Assembly (NCBI RefSeq): GCF_018323985.1
Contig: NZ_AP024590.1
Span: 2,728,001 to 2,792,000, forward strand
Length of the DNA: 64,000 nucleotides
Direction of reading: 5' to 3'
Origin: Enterobacter kobei
Lineage (GTDB): Bacteria; Pseudomonadota; Gammaproteobacteria; Enterobacterales; Enterobacteriaceae
Shown here: positions 14,901 to 22,560 of the stretch, piece by piece
Layout: each line of letters starts with the position of its first letter
Position numbering within the stretch: position 1 is the stretch's first letter
Translations under genes and position numbers: made by a program
Notes under the pieces: generated by a model
The model's input: only the letters and a program-made list of their open reading frames with translations
Told to the model about the DNA's origin: nothing
The model's database searches: none

Positions 14901-15251
14901 AAAACCATCAGCATGTGGAACGTTAAACAGGAAAGCCTGCGCGCCAGACTGCACCGCGAAATTATTGACCGTGATTATCACCTAAGCGCTGCAATGTACT
15001 GCGAAACCGCGGCGCTGGATCAGTTCTTCTGGATTTTCGTAAACAAAGACGAGAACTACCACTGGATCGCTATTATCGAGGCGTCCACCGAACTGCTGGA
15101 ACTGGGCATGCTTGAGTACCGCAAAACCATGCGCGCTATAGCTTCCGGGTTCGACACCGGAGAGTGGCCAGCACCGATCACCGCCGATTACACCGATGAA
15201 CTGAACGACTTCGATCTGCGCCGCCTTGAAGCGCTGCGTGCTCTGGCATAA
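11976..15251 (+). CDS. recE: Exodeoxyribonuclease VIII (RecE)
   Basis: 1091 residues, longer than the 866 of E. coli Rac RecE. The N-terminal region (FPVVDDLPEEGIVCFEF) and repeated middle blocks follow RecE. A zinc-ribbon-like CTGCGAIGG...HCPDCGAVAGDATY lies at about 613-640. The C-terminal PD-(D/E)XK nuclease carries RPDLEIDIDG and GADLKT near 957-977. RecE is a 5'-3' exonuclease on double-stranded DNA; only the C-terminal part is needed. An extra segment of roughly 135 residues lies inside the nuclease region (see findings). RecT follows 11 bp downstream, forming the annealing-type recombination pair. Confidence 0.92.
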   Translation: MEFFYVVKATQKSGKQDAVVWFTAKTEARASLQLDVALEDAEIETGRGKDYSKPVRTDFPVVDDLPEEGIVCFEFCKRYALAGDQRTWNVIPGAAFQSETTITPDIATSDENQQAAAVTVNDNADVGSTSLLENRTPAVRFAVHLFGDKYLSEICQEQQIVANELATDEGNVYFQCLLKAKNDVPDISGLSLHAEWKLVQAIKEVFPQGKEHDPALLTAFMSGWIKAEAGDRNQLVEDWKSGKLPAKSELPSVRIENGLTIHEHDDEDTLYPVCTMPFRKRLLAQLTSDAIRHHLTRSEHAGIAALEMDIDADNGFVQTLLLAAENCEEVKAYDTKDLWRYTDAIKKVFSMDKRHELSLVLRFTRIWAATHYIDRGILVREWAAGNNISSVQRTDAGTSADSAHVTDRGGDAHHTLDTLDLEIACALLPMDFNHFEIPGSILRRAKEIVANKEEPWKSWSYILRNQPGVLAVNRTAIFNLVRIAPENIHLTPVAHLEFVNRTMTAEFNAATELFALPAPATESENVDAEKTEQPRVESLGSGMFSIDGLLGTNGNPVIKNTSNEVEKTETATETTNDVQMEKTERAEGEANDALSAGESADAADPQADAVAGLVCTGCGAIGGGHCPDCGAVAGDATYAVMESGLKEELQALEQQTEPADEYPAYFEPGRYEGLPNDIYHAANGISSTQVKDARVSLMYFNARHVAKTIPRAPSKVLDMGNLVHALALQPENLETEFSVEPVIPEGAFTTTATLREFIDAHNASLPVLLSADEIKALLEEHNATLPPQLPLGASLEETAQSYMALPTDYQRIEADQKQTAAAMKACIKEYNATLPAPVKTSGSRDALLEQLAIINPDLVAQEAQKPAPLKVSGTKAEMIHAVKSVKPDAVFADELLDAWRENPGDKILVTQQQMQTALAIQKALHEHPTAGKLLLHPDRAVETSYFGIDEETGLEIRARPDLEIDIDGVRVGADLKTISMWNVKQESLRARLHREIIDRDYHLSAAMYCETAALDQFFWIFVNKDENYHWIAIIEASTELLELGMLEYRKTMRAIASGFDTGEWPAPITADYTDELNDFDLRRLEALRALA

Positions 15252-15262
15252 GGGGACTAATT

Positions 15263-16375
15263 ATGGAAAACATGAATATCGTAAACGCAGAACAACAGGC
15301 ACCAAACACAATTTCCGCCAGCAATGCCATTTTCAATGTTCAGGCATTAACTCAGCTTCAGTCTGTTGCTGGATTGATGGCTCAGGCAGCAGTAACAGTA
15401 CCGGAACACCTTCGCGGAAACCCGGCCGACTGCATGGCGATCATCATGCAGGCCATGCAGTGGGGAATGAACCCATACGCAGTGGCGCAAAAAACGCACC
15501 TAGTGAATGGTGTGCTGGGTTACGAAGCTCAGCTGGTCAACGCGGTGATCTCCAGTTCAAATGCGATCGTAGGTCGCTTCCATTATGAGTACGAAGGTGA
15601 CTGGTCAAAATGCGCCAGCAGCCGGGAGGAAATTGTTAAAAAGCCTGCCAAAGGTGGCGGCACATACGAAAAAAAAGAAGTAGTTCGTGGGTGGACCAGC
15701 GCCGATGAGGAAGGCCTGTCCGTACGTGTGGGCGCTGTTATTCGCGGTGAAAGCGAAATTACCTGGGGAGAGCCAGTTTTCCTTTCCAGTGTGATCACCC
15801 GAAATTCTCCACTGTGGATTTCAAACCCGAAACAACAAATTGCTTATCTTGCCCTGAAATACTGGGCTCGTCTTTACTGTCCGGCTGTGATCCTCGGCGT
15901 GTATAGCCCGGACGAAGTCGAGCAGCGGCCGGAAAAAGAGATCAACCCGGCGCCAGCTCGCGTGAGCCTGGATGAAATGTCTGGTGAAAACGTAACAACC
16001 ACGCATAGTGCGCAGGCGTCAGCAGTGAATATTGATGGCCTGGCGGACGAATTCCGGGACCGTATCGACGCAGCTGAAGATGTGGACTGCGCCAAAGCCG
16101 TACGGGCCGACATTGAAAGCGCTAAAGCAGCACTGGGATCCGCTCTTTTCACCGAACTGAAGAACAAAGCGGTGAAGCGTTATTACCTGGTGGATGCCCG
16201 CAACAGAGTCGAAGCAGCAATCAACTCCCTGCCTCAGCCCGACGAGCCGGACGCCACCGAACGCTTCGGGGAAGTTGAGCGTGTGTTGGCGTCAGCGAGA
16301 CGCCATCTTGGTGATGAACTGCACGAGCAGTACAGCATCACGCTGCTCGATATGAAACCGGAATACATGGGCTAA
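15263..16375 (+). CDS. recT: RecT-family single-strand annealing protein
   Basis: 370 residues; AAGGGG precedes the ATG. The RecT core is visible (ADCMAIIMQAMQWGMNPYAV, QKTHLVNGVLGYEAQLVNAV, then SPLWISNPKQQIAYLALKYW). RecT coats single-stranded DNA made by RecE and promotes annealing and strand exchange. The C-terminal ~130 residues are an acidic, helical extension (from about 240) that is less conserved. It pairs with recE immediately upstream. Confidence 0.93.
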   Translation: MENMNIVNAEQQAPNTISASNAIFNVQALTQLQSVAGLMAQAAVTVPEHLRGNPADCMAIIMQAMQWGMNPYAVAQKTHLVNGVLGYEAQLVNAVISSSNAIVGRFHYEYEGDWSKCASSREEIVKKPAKGGGTYEKKEVVRGWTSADEEGLSVRVGAVIRGESEITWGEPVFLSSVITRNSPLWISNPKQQIAYLALKYWARLYCPAVILGVYSPDEVEQRPEKEINPAPARVSLDEMSGENVTTTHSAQASAVNIDGLADEFRDRIDAAEDVDCAKAVRADIESAKAALGSALFTELKNKAVKRYYLVDARNRVEAAINSLPQPDEPDATERFGEVERVLASARRHLGDELHEQYSITLLDMKPEYMG

Positions 16376-16407
16376 GGGAGGCGGGAGGGTTCGCCCTCCT
16401 GGTAACG

Positions 16408-16656
16408 ATGGTTATGAAACTGATCAATCGAGCCAATAAGCACTCTCCGCTTGCGCGCCAGGCATGCGACATCGCGCTGGCAACGCACGCAGAACGTTAC
16501 GGAGATTACGGGCGCAGCAAGATGAAAGAGACATATACGGTGAGGGTAGAAGGCGTGAAGGTTTGGGTGGAGGTGGTGAACCGTAAGGCGAGCTACGTGG
16601 CCACGGCGATGACCGGCATGCGCCGGCTGCGTTCCCTGCCCGGGCAGGTTTCCTGA
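16408..16656 (+). CDS. DUF4060 family phage protein
   Basis: 82 residues (80 if the ATG at 16414 is used). The blocks MKLINRANKHSPLARQACD, RYGDYGRSKMKETYTVRVEG and VVNRKASYVATAMTGMRRL match DUF4060, a small family of lambdoid early operons with unknown function. A GGAGGG-UUCG-CCCTCC hairpin (16384-16399) lies just before the start and could affect its translation. Confidence 0.8.
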   Translation: MVMKLINRANKHSPLARQACDIALATHAERYGDYGRSKMKETYTVRVEGVKVWVEVVNRKASYVATAMTGMRRLRSLPGQVS

Positions 16657-16744
16657 TACCGAAATTTCAGCGTGTTAATAGGTAGTAATCAGTTTTAATC
16701 CGGTCAGTGAAGTACCATGCTGATCGACATTGCGAGAAACGAAT

Positions 16745-16996
16745 ATGGCCAGAATGGTGAGCTTAGAGGAATGGGCTGAAGAGGAATTTGGAAGTTTAGC
16801 CCCCGGCATTCGTACATTAAAAAAATATGCTAAAGGGCACATGATGGCACCACCGGCCAGAAAAGTTGGCAGGGAGTGGATGATTGATCGTGAGGCCCGA
16901 TTTATCGGCATTTTAGCTGAGCCAAAAATCGCACCGACCGCAAACCCAAAGTTGAGAAGGATTATTGAAGATGGCTGCCAGACCACGAACCCATAA
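16745..16996 (+). CDS. xis: Excisionase (Xis)
   Basis: 83 residues from the ATG at 16745; the frame extends back to a TTG with no ribosome site. The compact winged-helix pattern VSLEEWAEEEFGSLAPGIRT, LKKYAKGHMMAPPARKVGRE, WMIDREARFI is the lambdoid excisionase form. Xis binds near the attachment site and directs the integrase toward excision. It overlaps the start of int by 26 bases, so the two are co-transcribed. Confidence 0.88.
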   Translation: MARMVSLEEWAEEEFGSLAPGIRTLKKYAKGHMMAPPARKVGREWMIDREARFIGILAEPKIAPTANPKLRRIIEDGCQTTNP

Positions 16997-18104
16997 AATC
17001 ACCATCCCTAATCTGTACTCAAAACTGGATAAGCGTACCGGTCGCGTGTACTGGCAATATAAGCATCCTTTAACGGGTAAGTTCCACAGTCTTGGCACAG
17101 ACGCCGATGAAGCCAAACAAGTCGCCAGTGAGGCTAATGACATTATTGCAGAGCAGCGTACTAGGCAAATCCTGAGCGTAAACGAAAAAATCGCCCGCAT
17201 GCGCGAGTCGAGGGAGTTTATCACCGTCACAACGTGGCTTGATCGCTACCTTGCCATCCAACAGGAGCGACTTGAGACAGGGGATATTAAACTCAACTCA
17301 GTGAAACAGAAGAAAAAACCCGTAGAACTGCTTCGCCAGCACTCCGGGATGATGTATCTGAAAGACATTACAACGCTGGAAATAGCGGAAGTCGTGGACA
17401 TGGTAAAGGCCCAGGGCTACAACCGCATGGCGCAGGTAGTCCGGACTACTTTGATCGACGTTTTCAAGGAAGCTCAGCATGCCGGGCATGTTCCTCCTGG
17501 CTACAACCCGGCGCAGGCCACACGTCAGCCGCGCAATCGGGTGATACGAGAACGACTTTCCCTCGAGGAGTGGAAAGCAATTTACGCCGCGGCCGAACAC
17601 CACCCGCCATATCTTCAGTGCGCGATGCTGCTGGCCGTCGTCACCGGTCAGCGAATCGGGGATATTTCCCGAATGAAGTTCACCGACATCTGGGATGACA
17701 TGCTCCACGTCGAGCAAGAAAAGACTGGTGCCAAAGTGGCGCTGCCACTATCACTCCGTTGTGAGGCGCTGAATATTTCCCTGCGTGAGGTTGTGGCTAA
17801 ATGCCGTGATGCCGTGGTCAGCAAATACCTTGTGCATTTTCGGCACAGCACATCGCAGGCAACAAGGGGCGATAAAGTGTCAGCCAGTTCGATAACAACT
17901 ACATTCAAAAAAGCAAGAAACCGCTCAGGACTTTCATGGTCTGACGGAAAGGCACCGACATTTCACGAACAACGTTCGCTGTCAGAAAGACTCTATGAGG
18001 GTCAGGGCATCGATACACAAAAATTACTCGGTCATAAATCGCCACAACAGACGGCAAGATACCATGATGACCGGGGAAAAGACTGGACGGTCATAGCCGT
18101 TTGA
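16971..18104 (+). CDS. int: Tyrosine-family phage integrase
   Basis: 377 residues from the ATG at 16971 (the frame continues back to a TTG two codons earlier). An N-terminal arm-binding domain (PNLYSKLDKRTGRVYWQY) and a core-binding domain precede the catalytic domain. The catalytic set is complete: R228 (TGQRIGD), K251 (EKTGAK), H332 and R335 (HEQR), H355 (LGHKS) and Y364 (ARYHDD). It lies against the 3' end of icd, the usual place for an integrase beside its own attachment site. Confidence 0.95.
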   Translation: MAARPRTHKITIPNLYSKLDKRTGRVYWQYKHPLTGKFHSLGTDADEAKQVASEANDIIAEQRTRQILSVNEKIARMRESREFITVTTWLDRYLAIQQERLETGDIKLNSVKQKKKPVELLRQHSGMMYLKDITTLEIAEVVDMVKAQGYNRMAQVVRTTLIDVFKEAQHAGHVPPGYNPAQATRQPRNRVIRERLSLEEWKAIYAAAEHHPPYLQCAMLLAVVTGQRIGDISRMKFTDIWDDMLHVEQEKTGAKVALPLSLRCEALNISLREVVAKCRDAVVSKYLVHFRHSTSQATRGDKVSASSITTTFKKARNRSGLSWSDGKAPTFHEQRSLSERLYEGQGIDTQKLLGHKSPQQTARYHDDRGKDWTVIAV

Positions 18105-18123
18105 GTAGCATATTTTATAGCCA

Positions 18124-18157
18124 GTTTTGGGGAAGAGTTTTGGGGAGGTTTTGGGGA
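18124..18157 (+). repeat. Three direct repeats, possible integrase arm sites
   Basis: GTTTTGGGGA occurs at 18124, 18137 and 18148, between int and icd. Lambda-type integrases bind short direct repeats beside the crossover core, so these are candidate arm-type sites. No binding data are implied. Confidence 0.55.
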
Positions 18158-18160
18158 AAG

Positions 18161-18195
18161 AAAAAGGCCAACATAAATTTAACATCTATGTTGGC
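18161..18195 (-). terminator. Terminator downstream of icd
   Basis: Read leftward, GCCAACATA and TATGTTGGC form a 9-bp stem followed by CTTTTTCTTT. It is on the icd side of the int repeats and may have been brought by the prophage. Confidence 0.8.
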
Positions 18196-18215
18196 TGTAT
18201 GTTACAAAAATAGTA

Positions 18216-18380
18216 TTACATATGGCTGATGATCGCGTCGCCAAACTCTGAACATTTCAGCAGCTTAGCACCTTCCATCAGACGTTCGAAGTCATAGGTT
18301 ACGGTCTTCGCGGCAATCGCGCCTTCCATACCTTTAACAATCAGGTCTGCGGCTTCGAACCATTCCATATGACGCAGCAT
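18216..18380. other. Inferred prophage attachment junction in the 3' end of icd
   Basis: The prophage abuts the icd stop codon and its integrase gene points at icd. Phage 21 and e14 recombine within the last ~165 bp of icd and rebuild a working 3' end. The exact core cannot be set here because the other prophage end is outside the window. The encoded tail ends IISHM, where I remember IIENM for E. coli. Confidence 0.5.
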
Positions 18381-19466
18381 CATTTCAGCAGAGAGGATCA
18401 CGGAACCTGGGTTCACTTTGTCCTGACCTGCGTATTTCGGTGCGGTGCCGTGGGTAGCTTCGAACAGAGCGCATTCGTCACCGATGTTCGCGCCTGGGGC
18501 AATACCGATACCGCCTACCTGGGCTGCCAGCGCATCAGAGATGTAGTCGCCGTTCAGGTTCATACAGGCGATCACGTCGTATTCAGCCGGACGCAGCAGG
18601 ATCTGTTGCAGGAACGCATCGGCAATCACATCTTTAACGATGATCTCTTTGCCGGTGTTCGGGTTCTTGATTTTCTGCCACGGGCCGCCATCGATCAGCT
18701 CGCCGCCGAATTCTTCTTTCGCCAGCTGGTAGCCCCAGTCTTTGAAAGCGCCTTCGGTGAACTTCATGATGTTGCCTTTGTGAACCAGGGTCACAGAGTC
18801 GCGATCGTTGGTGATAGCGTACTGGATCGCTGCACGCACCAGACGCTTGGTCCCTTCTTCAGAACACGGCTTCACGCCAATACCACAATGTTCCGGGAAG
18901 CGGATTTTCTTCACGCCCATTTCGTCGCGCAGGAATTTGATCACTTTTTCAGCTTCGGCGCTGTCCGCTTTCCATTCGATACCGGCATAAATGTCTTCGG
19001 CGTTTTCGCGGAAGATCACCATATCGGTCAGGTCAGGACGTTTAACCGGGCTTGGCACGCCTTCATAGTAACGTACCGGACGCAGACAGACGTACAGATC
19101 CAGCTCCTGGCGCAGGGCCACGTTCAGGGAGCGAATGCCACCGCCTACCGGGGTAGTCAGCGGGCCTTTGATCGCCACACGGTAGTCGCGGATCAGATCA
19201 AGGGTCTCTTTTGGCAGCCAGACGTCCTGGCCATAAATCTGGGTGGATTTTTCACCGGTGTAAATTTCCATCCAGGAAATCTTACGCTCACCTTTGTAGG
19301 CTTTTTCCACGGCGGCATTCACCACCTTCAGCATAGGCGGGGTCACGTCCACACCGATCCCATCGCCTTCGATGAATGGGATAATCGGATTATTAGGAAC
19401 ATTGAGTTTGCCGTTTTGCAGGGTGATCTTCTGACCTTCCGTCGGAACAACTACTTTGCTTTCCAT
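18216..19466 (-). CDS. icd: NADP-dependent isocitrate dehydrogenase
   Basis: 416 residues, the E. coli length. The enzyme oxidises isocitrate to 2-oxoglutarate and CO2 in the TCA cycle. S113 (GGGIRSLNVALRQ) is the substrate-binding serine that AceK phosphorylates; RENAEDIYAGIEW and GDYISDALAAQVGGIGIAPG are family signatures, and the NADP-type region is near 340-395. It starts with ATG after a GGAGAGGTG-type ribosome site and is divergent from rluE. Its last codons lie in the prophage attachment region, and the gene remains full-length. Confidence 0.98.
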   Translation of the reverse strand: MESKVVVPTEGQKITLQNGKLNVPNNPIIPFIEGDGIGVDVTPPMLKVVNAAVEKAYKGERKISWMEIYTGEKSTQIYGQDVWLPKETLDLIRDYRVAIKGPLTTPVGGGIRSLNVALRQELDLYVCLRPVRYYEGVPSPVKRPDLTDMVIFRENAEDIYAGIEWKADSAEAEKVIKFLRDEMGVKKIRFPEHCGIGVKPCSEEGTKRLVRAAIQYAITNDRDSVTLVHKGNIMKFTEGAFKDWGYQLAKEEFGGELIDGGPWQKIKNPNTGKEIIVKDVIADAFLQQILLRPAEYDVIACMNLNGDYISDALAAQVGGIGIAPGANIGDECALFEATHGTAPKYAGQDKVNPGSVILSAEMMLRHMEWFEAADLIVKGMEGAIAAKTVTYDFERLMEGAKLLKCSEFGDAIISHM

Positions 19467-19583
19467 TCACCTCTCCTTCGAGCGCTTCTGGTTATGACTG
19501 ATTTTTTGTTAATGAATTGTAATGAGCCTGTCAATACTAACTGATTGTTGGGTTTCATGAAAGGCACTCGTTATTCGGTTATA

Positions 19584-20249
19584 ATGCGGCAATTGATAAC
19601 TTCTGAAAATACCATGCTGAAAACTTCTAATAGAAATCACCGGGTTAAGCGATTCAGCTCACGACTTACTGCTAAGCGCCCCACGGAAAGCGGGCCGAAA
19701 CGGGTCATCCTGTTCAATAAACCCTACGATGTGTTGCCACAGTTCACCGACGAAGCCGGACGGCGAACGCTGAAGGATTTTATTCCGGTAGCGGGCGTGT
19801 ACGCTGCCGGTCGTTTAGATCGCGACAGCGAAGGATTACTGGTGCTGACAAACGACGGCGCGCTCCAGGCGCAGTTGACGCAGCCCGGTAAACGTACCGG
19901 CAAAATCTATTATGTGCAGATTGAAGGCGAACCGAATGACGAGGCGCTGGCCGCGCTGCGTAACGGCGTGATCCTCAACGATGGCCCGACGCTACCGGCG
20001 GGTATCGAGCGGGTTGACGAGCCGGACTGGCTGTGGCCGCGCAATCCGCCGATCCGTGAGCGTAAAGCGATCCCCACCTGCTGGCTGAAAGTCACCCTTT
20101 ATGAAGGCCGTAACCGCCAGGTTCGCCGCATGACGGCCCACGTGGGTCATCCTACGCTGCGGCTGATCCGCTATGCGATGGGCGGGTATACGCTGGATTC
20201 ACTTGCTAACGGCGAGTGGCGAGACGCCACCGATAATGCCACTGAATAA
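19584..20249 (+). CDS. rluE: 23S rRNA pseudouridine synthase E
   Basis: 221 residues from the ATG at 19584, the start equivalent to the E. coli annotation (MRQLI-SENTM). RluE makes pseudouridine 2457 in 23S rRNA. The family core is complete: VILFNKPYDVLPQFTDEAGR, then the catalytic aspartate in AGRLDRDSEGLLVLTN and YYVQIEG, RNRQVRRMTAHVGHPTLRL. The ATG is part of a TATAATG sequence, so if that hexamer is the -10 box the real start must be downstream, perhaps the ATG at 19614. Confidence 0.93.
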   Translation: MRQLITSENTMLKTSNRNHRVKRFSSRLTAKRPTESGPKRVILFNKPYDVLPQFTDEAGRRTLKDFIPVAGVYAAGRLDRDSEGLLVLTNDGALQAQLTQPGKRTGKIYYVQIEGEPNDEALAALRNGVILNDGPTLPAGIERVDEPDWLWPRNPPIRERKAIPTCWLKVTLYEGRNRQVRRMTAHVGHPTLRLIRYAMGGYTLDSLANGEWRDATDNATE

Positions 20250-20259
20250 GGATAAGAAT

Positions 20260-20718
20260 ATGTTTAAACCCCACGTTACGGTCGCCTGCGTCGTTCATGC
20301 GCAGGGCAAATTTTTAGTGGTGGAAGAGAGGGTTAACGGCAAGGCCACCTGGAACCAGCCTGCCGGGCATCTGGAAGCGGATGAAACGCTGGTGCAGGCG
20401 GCACAACGCGAGCTTTATGAAGAAACCGGCATCGTTGCCTGCCCGCAGCACTTTATCCGCATGCATCAGTGGATCGCCCCTGACCGTACGCCCTTCCTGC
20501 GTTTTCTGTTTGCCATTGAACTTGACACTCTGTGCGCTACTGAACCCCATGACAGCGATATTGACCGCTGCCTGTGGGTCAGTGCCGAGGAGATCCTCAC
20601 CGCCGACAACCTGCGCTCCCCGCTGGTTGCGGAAAGTATTCGTAGCTGGCAGACCGGGCAGCGACACCCGCTGGCGCTGATCGGTGAATTTAACTGGCCG
20701 TTTACAGGGGATGCCTGA
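20260..20718 (+). CDS. nudJ: Nudix phosphatase NudJ
   Basis: 152 residues from the ATG at 20260 with AAGGA upstream. The Nudix box reads GHLEADETLVQAAQREL-YEETGI (split across the motif, about residues 38-60), with the metal-binding REL-x-EE. E. coli NudJ hydrolyses HMP-PP and nucleoside di- and triphosphates. It follows rluE by 10 bp and precedes mnmA, the conserved cluster order. Confidence 0.93.
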   Translation: MFKPHVTVACVVHAQGKFLVVEERVNGKATWNQPAGHLEADETLVQAAQRELYEETGIVACPQHFIRMHQWIAPDRTPFLRFLFAIELDTLCATEPHDSDIDRCLWVSAEEILTADNLRSPLVAESIRSWQTGQRHPLALIGEFNWPFTGDA

Positions 20719-20773
20719 GTCGCTAACGCGTGATAGAATACGCCGCCTTGAAGTTCAATGTCGTGAGTATTCT

Positions 20774-21880
20774 ATGTCTGATAGCCCAAAAAAAGTGATC
20801 GTCGGCATGTCCGGCGGTGTCGATTCTTCCGTCTCTGCTTACCTGTTACAACAACAGGGGTACCAGGTTGAAGGCCTGTTCATGAAGAACTGGGAAGAAG
20901 ATGACGGCGAAGAATACTGCACTGCTGCCGCCGATCTTGCCGATGCGCAGGCGGTGTGCGACAAACTTGGCATCGAGCTGCACACCGTAAACTTTGCCGC
21001 AGAATACTGGGATAACGTGTTCGAGCATTTCCTGGCGGAATATAAAGCCGGGCGCACCCCGAACCCGGATATTCTGTGCAACAAAGAGATTAAATTTAAA
21101 GCCTTCCTCGAATTTGCCGCTGAAGACCTGGGCGCGGACTATATCGCGACCGGCCACTACGTGCGTCGCGCGGATGTCGATGGCAAAAGCCGTCTCTTGC
21201 GCGGTCTGGATGGCAACAAAGATCAGAGCTACTTCCTCTATACCCTCGGTCACGAACAGATTGCGCAAAGCCTGTTCCCGGTGGGTGAGCTGGAAAAACC
21301 GCAGGTACGTCAGATAGCTGAAGAGCTGGGTCTGATTACCGCGAAGAAAAAAGACTCCACCGGTATCTGCTTTATCGGTGAGCGCAAGTTCCGCGAATTC
21401 CTCGGTCGTTATCTGCCTGCCCAGCCGGGCAAAATCGTCACCGTTGACGGTGACACCATTGGCGAGCACCAGGGTCTGATGTACCACACGCTGGGTCAGC
21501 GTAAAGGTCTCGGCATCGGCGGCACCAAAGAAGGCAGCGAAGACCCGTGGTATGTGGTGGATAAAGACGTTGAAAACAACGTGCTGATTGTCGCCCAGGG
21601 CCATGACCATCCGCGCCTGATGTCGGTGGGTCTGATTGCCCAACAGCTGCACTGGGTGGATCGTCAACCGCTGACCGGCACGCTGCAATGCACCGTTAAA
21701 ACGCGCTACCGTCAGACGGACATTCCCTGCACGGTGACCGCACTTGATGAAGACAGGATTGACGTTCGCTTTGACGAACCGGTTGCTGCCGTTACCCCTG
21801 GCCAGTCCGCAGTATTTTACCTGGGTGACGTGTGCCTCGGCGGCGGCATCATTGAGCAGCGCCTGCCGCTGCCGATTTAA
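20774..21880 (+). CDS. mnmA: tRNA-specific 2-thiouridylase MnmA
   Basis: 368 residues, as in E. coli, from the ATG at 20774. The PP-loop GMSGGVDSSVSA lies at 11-22; the catalytic cysteine C102 is in PNPDILCNKEIKF and the second in DSTGICFIGERKF. MnmA adds sulfur to U34 of tRNA-Lys, -Glu and -Gln, taking it from the TusE relay. It is followed 32 bp later by hflD. Confidence 0.97.
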   Translation: MSDSPKKVIVGMSGGVDSSVSAYLLQQQGYQVEGLFMKNWEEDDGEEYCTAAADLADAQAVCDKLGIELHTVNFAAEYWDNVFEHFLAEYKAGRTPNPDILCNKEIKFKAFLEFAAEDLGADYIATGHYVRRADVDGKSRLLRGLDGNKDQSYFLYTLGHEQIAQSLFPVGELEKPQVRQIAEELGLITAKKKDSTGICFIGERKFREFLGRYLPAQPGKIVTVDGDTIGEHQGLMYHTLGQRKGLGIGGTKEGSEDPWYVVDKDVENNVLIVAQGHDHPRLMSVGLIAQQLHWVDRQPLTGTLQCTVKTRYRQTDIPCTVTALDEDRIDVRFDEPVAAVTPGQSAVFYLGDVCLGGGIIEQRLPLPI

Positions 21881-21912
21881 CGCCTGATACAAAGCGAAAG
21901 TAAGGAGACAAC

Positions 21913-22542
21913 GTGGCAAAAAATTATTATGACATCACAATTGCGCTGGCGGGAATTTGCCAGTCAGCCCGTCTGGTGCAGGAGCTTGCACATCACGGGC
22001 ATTGCGATGCCGACGCGCTGCATGTATCACTTAACAGCGTGATTGATTTAAGCCCGGACTCCACGCTCGGTGTGTTTGGCGGCAGCGAAGCCAACCTGCG
22101 CATCGGCCTTGAAACCCTGCTCGGCGTGCTGAATGCCAGCAGCCGTCAGGGACTGAATGCGGAACTGACGCGCTATACGCTGAGCCTGATGGTGCTGGAA
22201 CGTAAACTGTCGGCCAATAAAGGCGCGATGAATACGCTGGGCAGCCGCATCGACGGCTTGCAGCGCCAGCTCGATCATTTCGACTTGCAGTCCGATACGC
22301 TGCTGAGCGCTATGGCGGCCATTTATGTGGATGTGATCAGCCCTCTCGGGCCGCGCATTCAGGTCACCGGCTCCCCGGCGGTGCTGCAAAGTTCGCAGGT
22401 GCAGGCCAAAGTGCGCGCCGCTCTGCTGGCTGGCATCCGGGCCGCAGTGCTGTGGCACCAGGTTGGCGGTGGCCGTCTGCAATTAATGTTTTCCCGTAAT
22501 CGCCTGTCCACGCAGGCCAAACAAATTCTTGCTCATTGTTAA
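21913..22542 (+). CDS. hflD: Lysogenization regulator HflD
   Basis: 209 residues, with a GTG start behind AAGGAG. It is a helical, inner-membrane-associated protein (CQSARLVQELAHHGHCDADA and VWHQVGGGRLQLMFSRNRLS are conserved). In E. coli HflD binds lambda CII and favours lytic growth. The C-terminus ends HC and is a few residues shorter than the E. coli protein. It sits in the usual mnmA-hflD-purB order. Confidence 0.95.
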   Translation: MAKNYYDITIALAGICQSARLVQELAHHGHCDADALHVSLNSVIDLSPDSTLGVFGGSEANLRIGLETLLGVLNASSRQGLNAELTRYTLSLMVLERKLSANKGAMNTLGSRIDGLQRQLDHFDLQSDTLLSAMAAIYVDVISPLGPRIQVTGSPAVLQSSQVQAKVRAALLAGIRAAVLWHQVGGGRLQLMFSRNRLSTQAKQILAHC

Positions 22543-22560
22543 CTCCCGGAGTTGTGACCT

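Noticed and set aside
14157..14981. Long leftward open frame (274 codons) opposite recE
   Set aside because: It lies wholly within recE, its protein has no family pattern, and recE is clearly coding. It is a shadow of a GC-rich coding strand.
18369..19544. 391-codon rightward frame opposite icd
   Set aside because: It is antisense to the conserved icd gene. Its His/Phe/Gln-rich product is typical of antisense frames of conserved genes.
20846..21919. 357-codon leftward frame opposite mnmA
   Set aside because: It is antisense to mnmA with no ribosome site and no recognisable domain.
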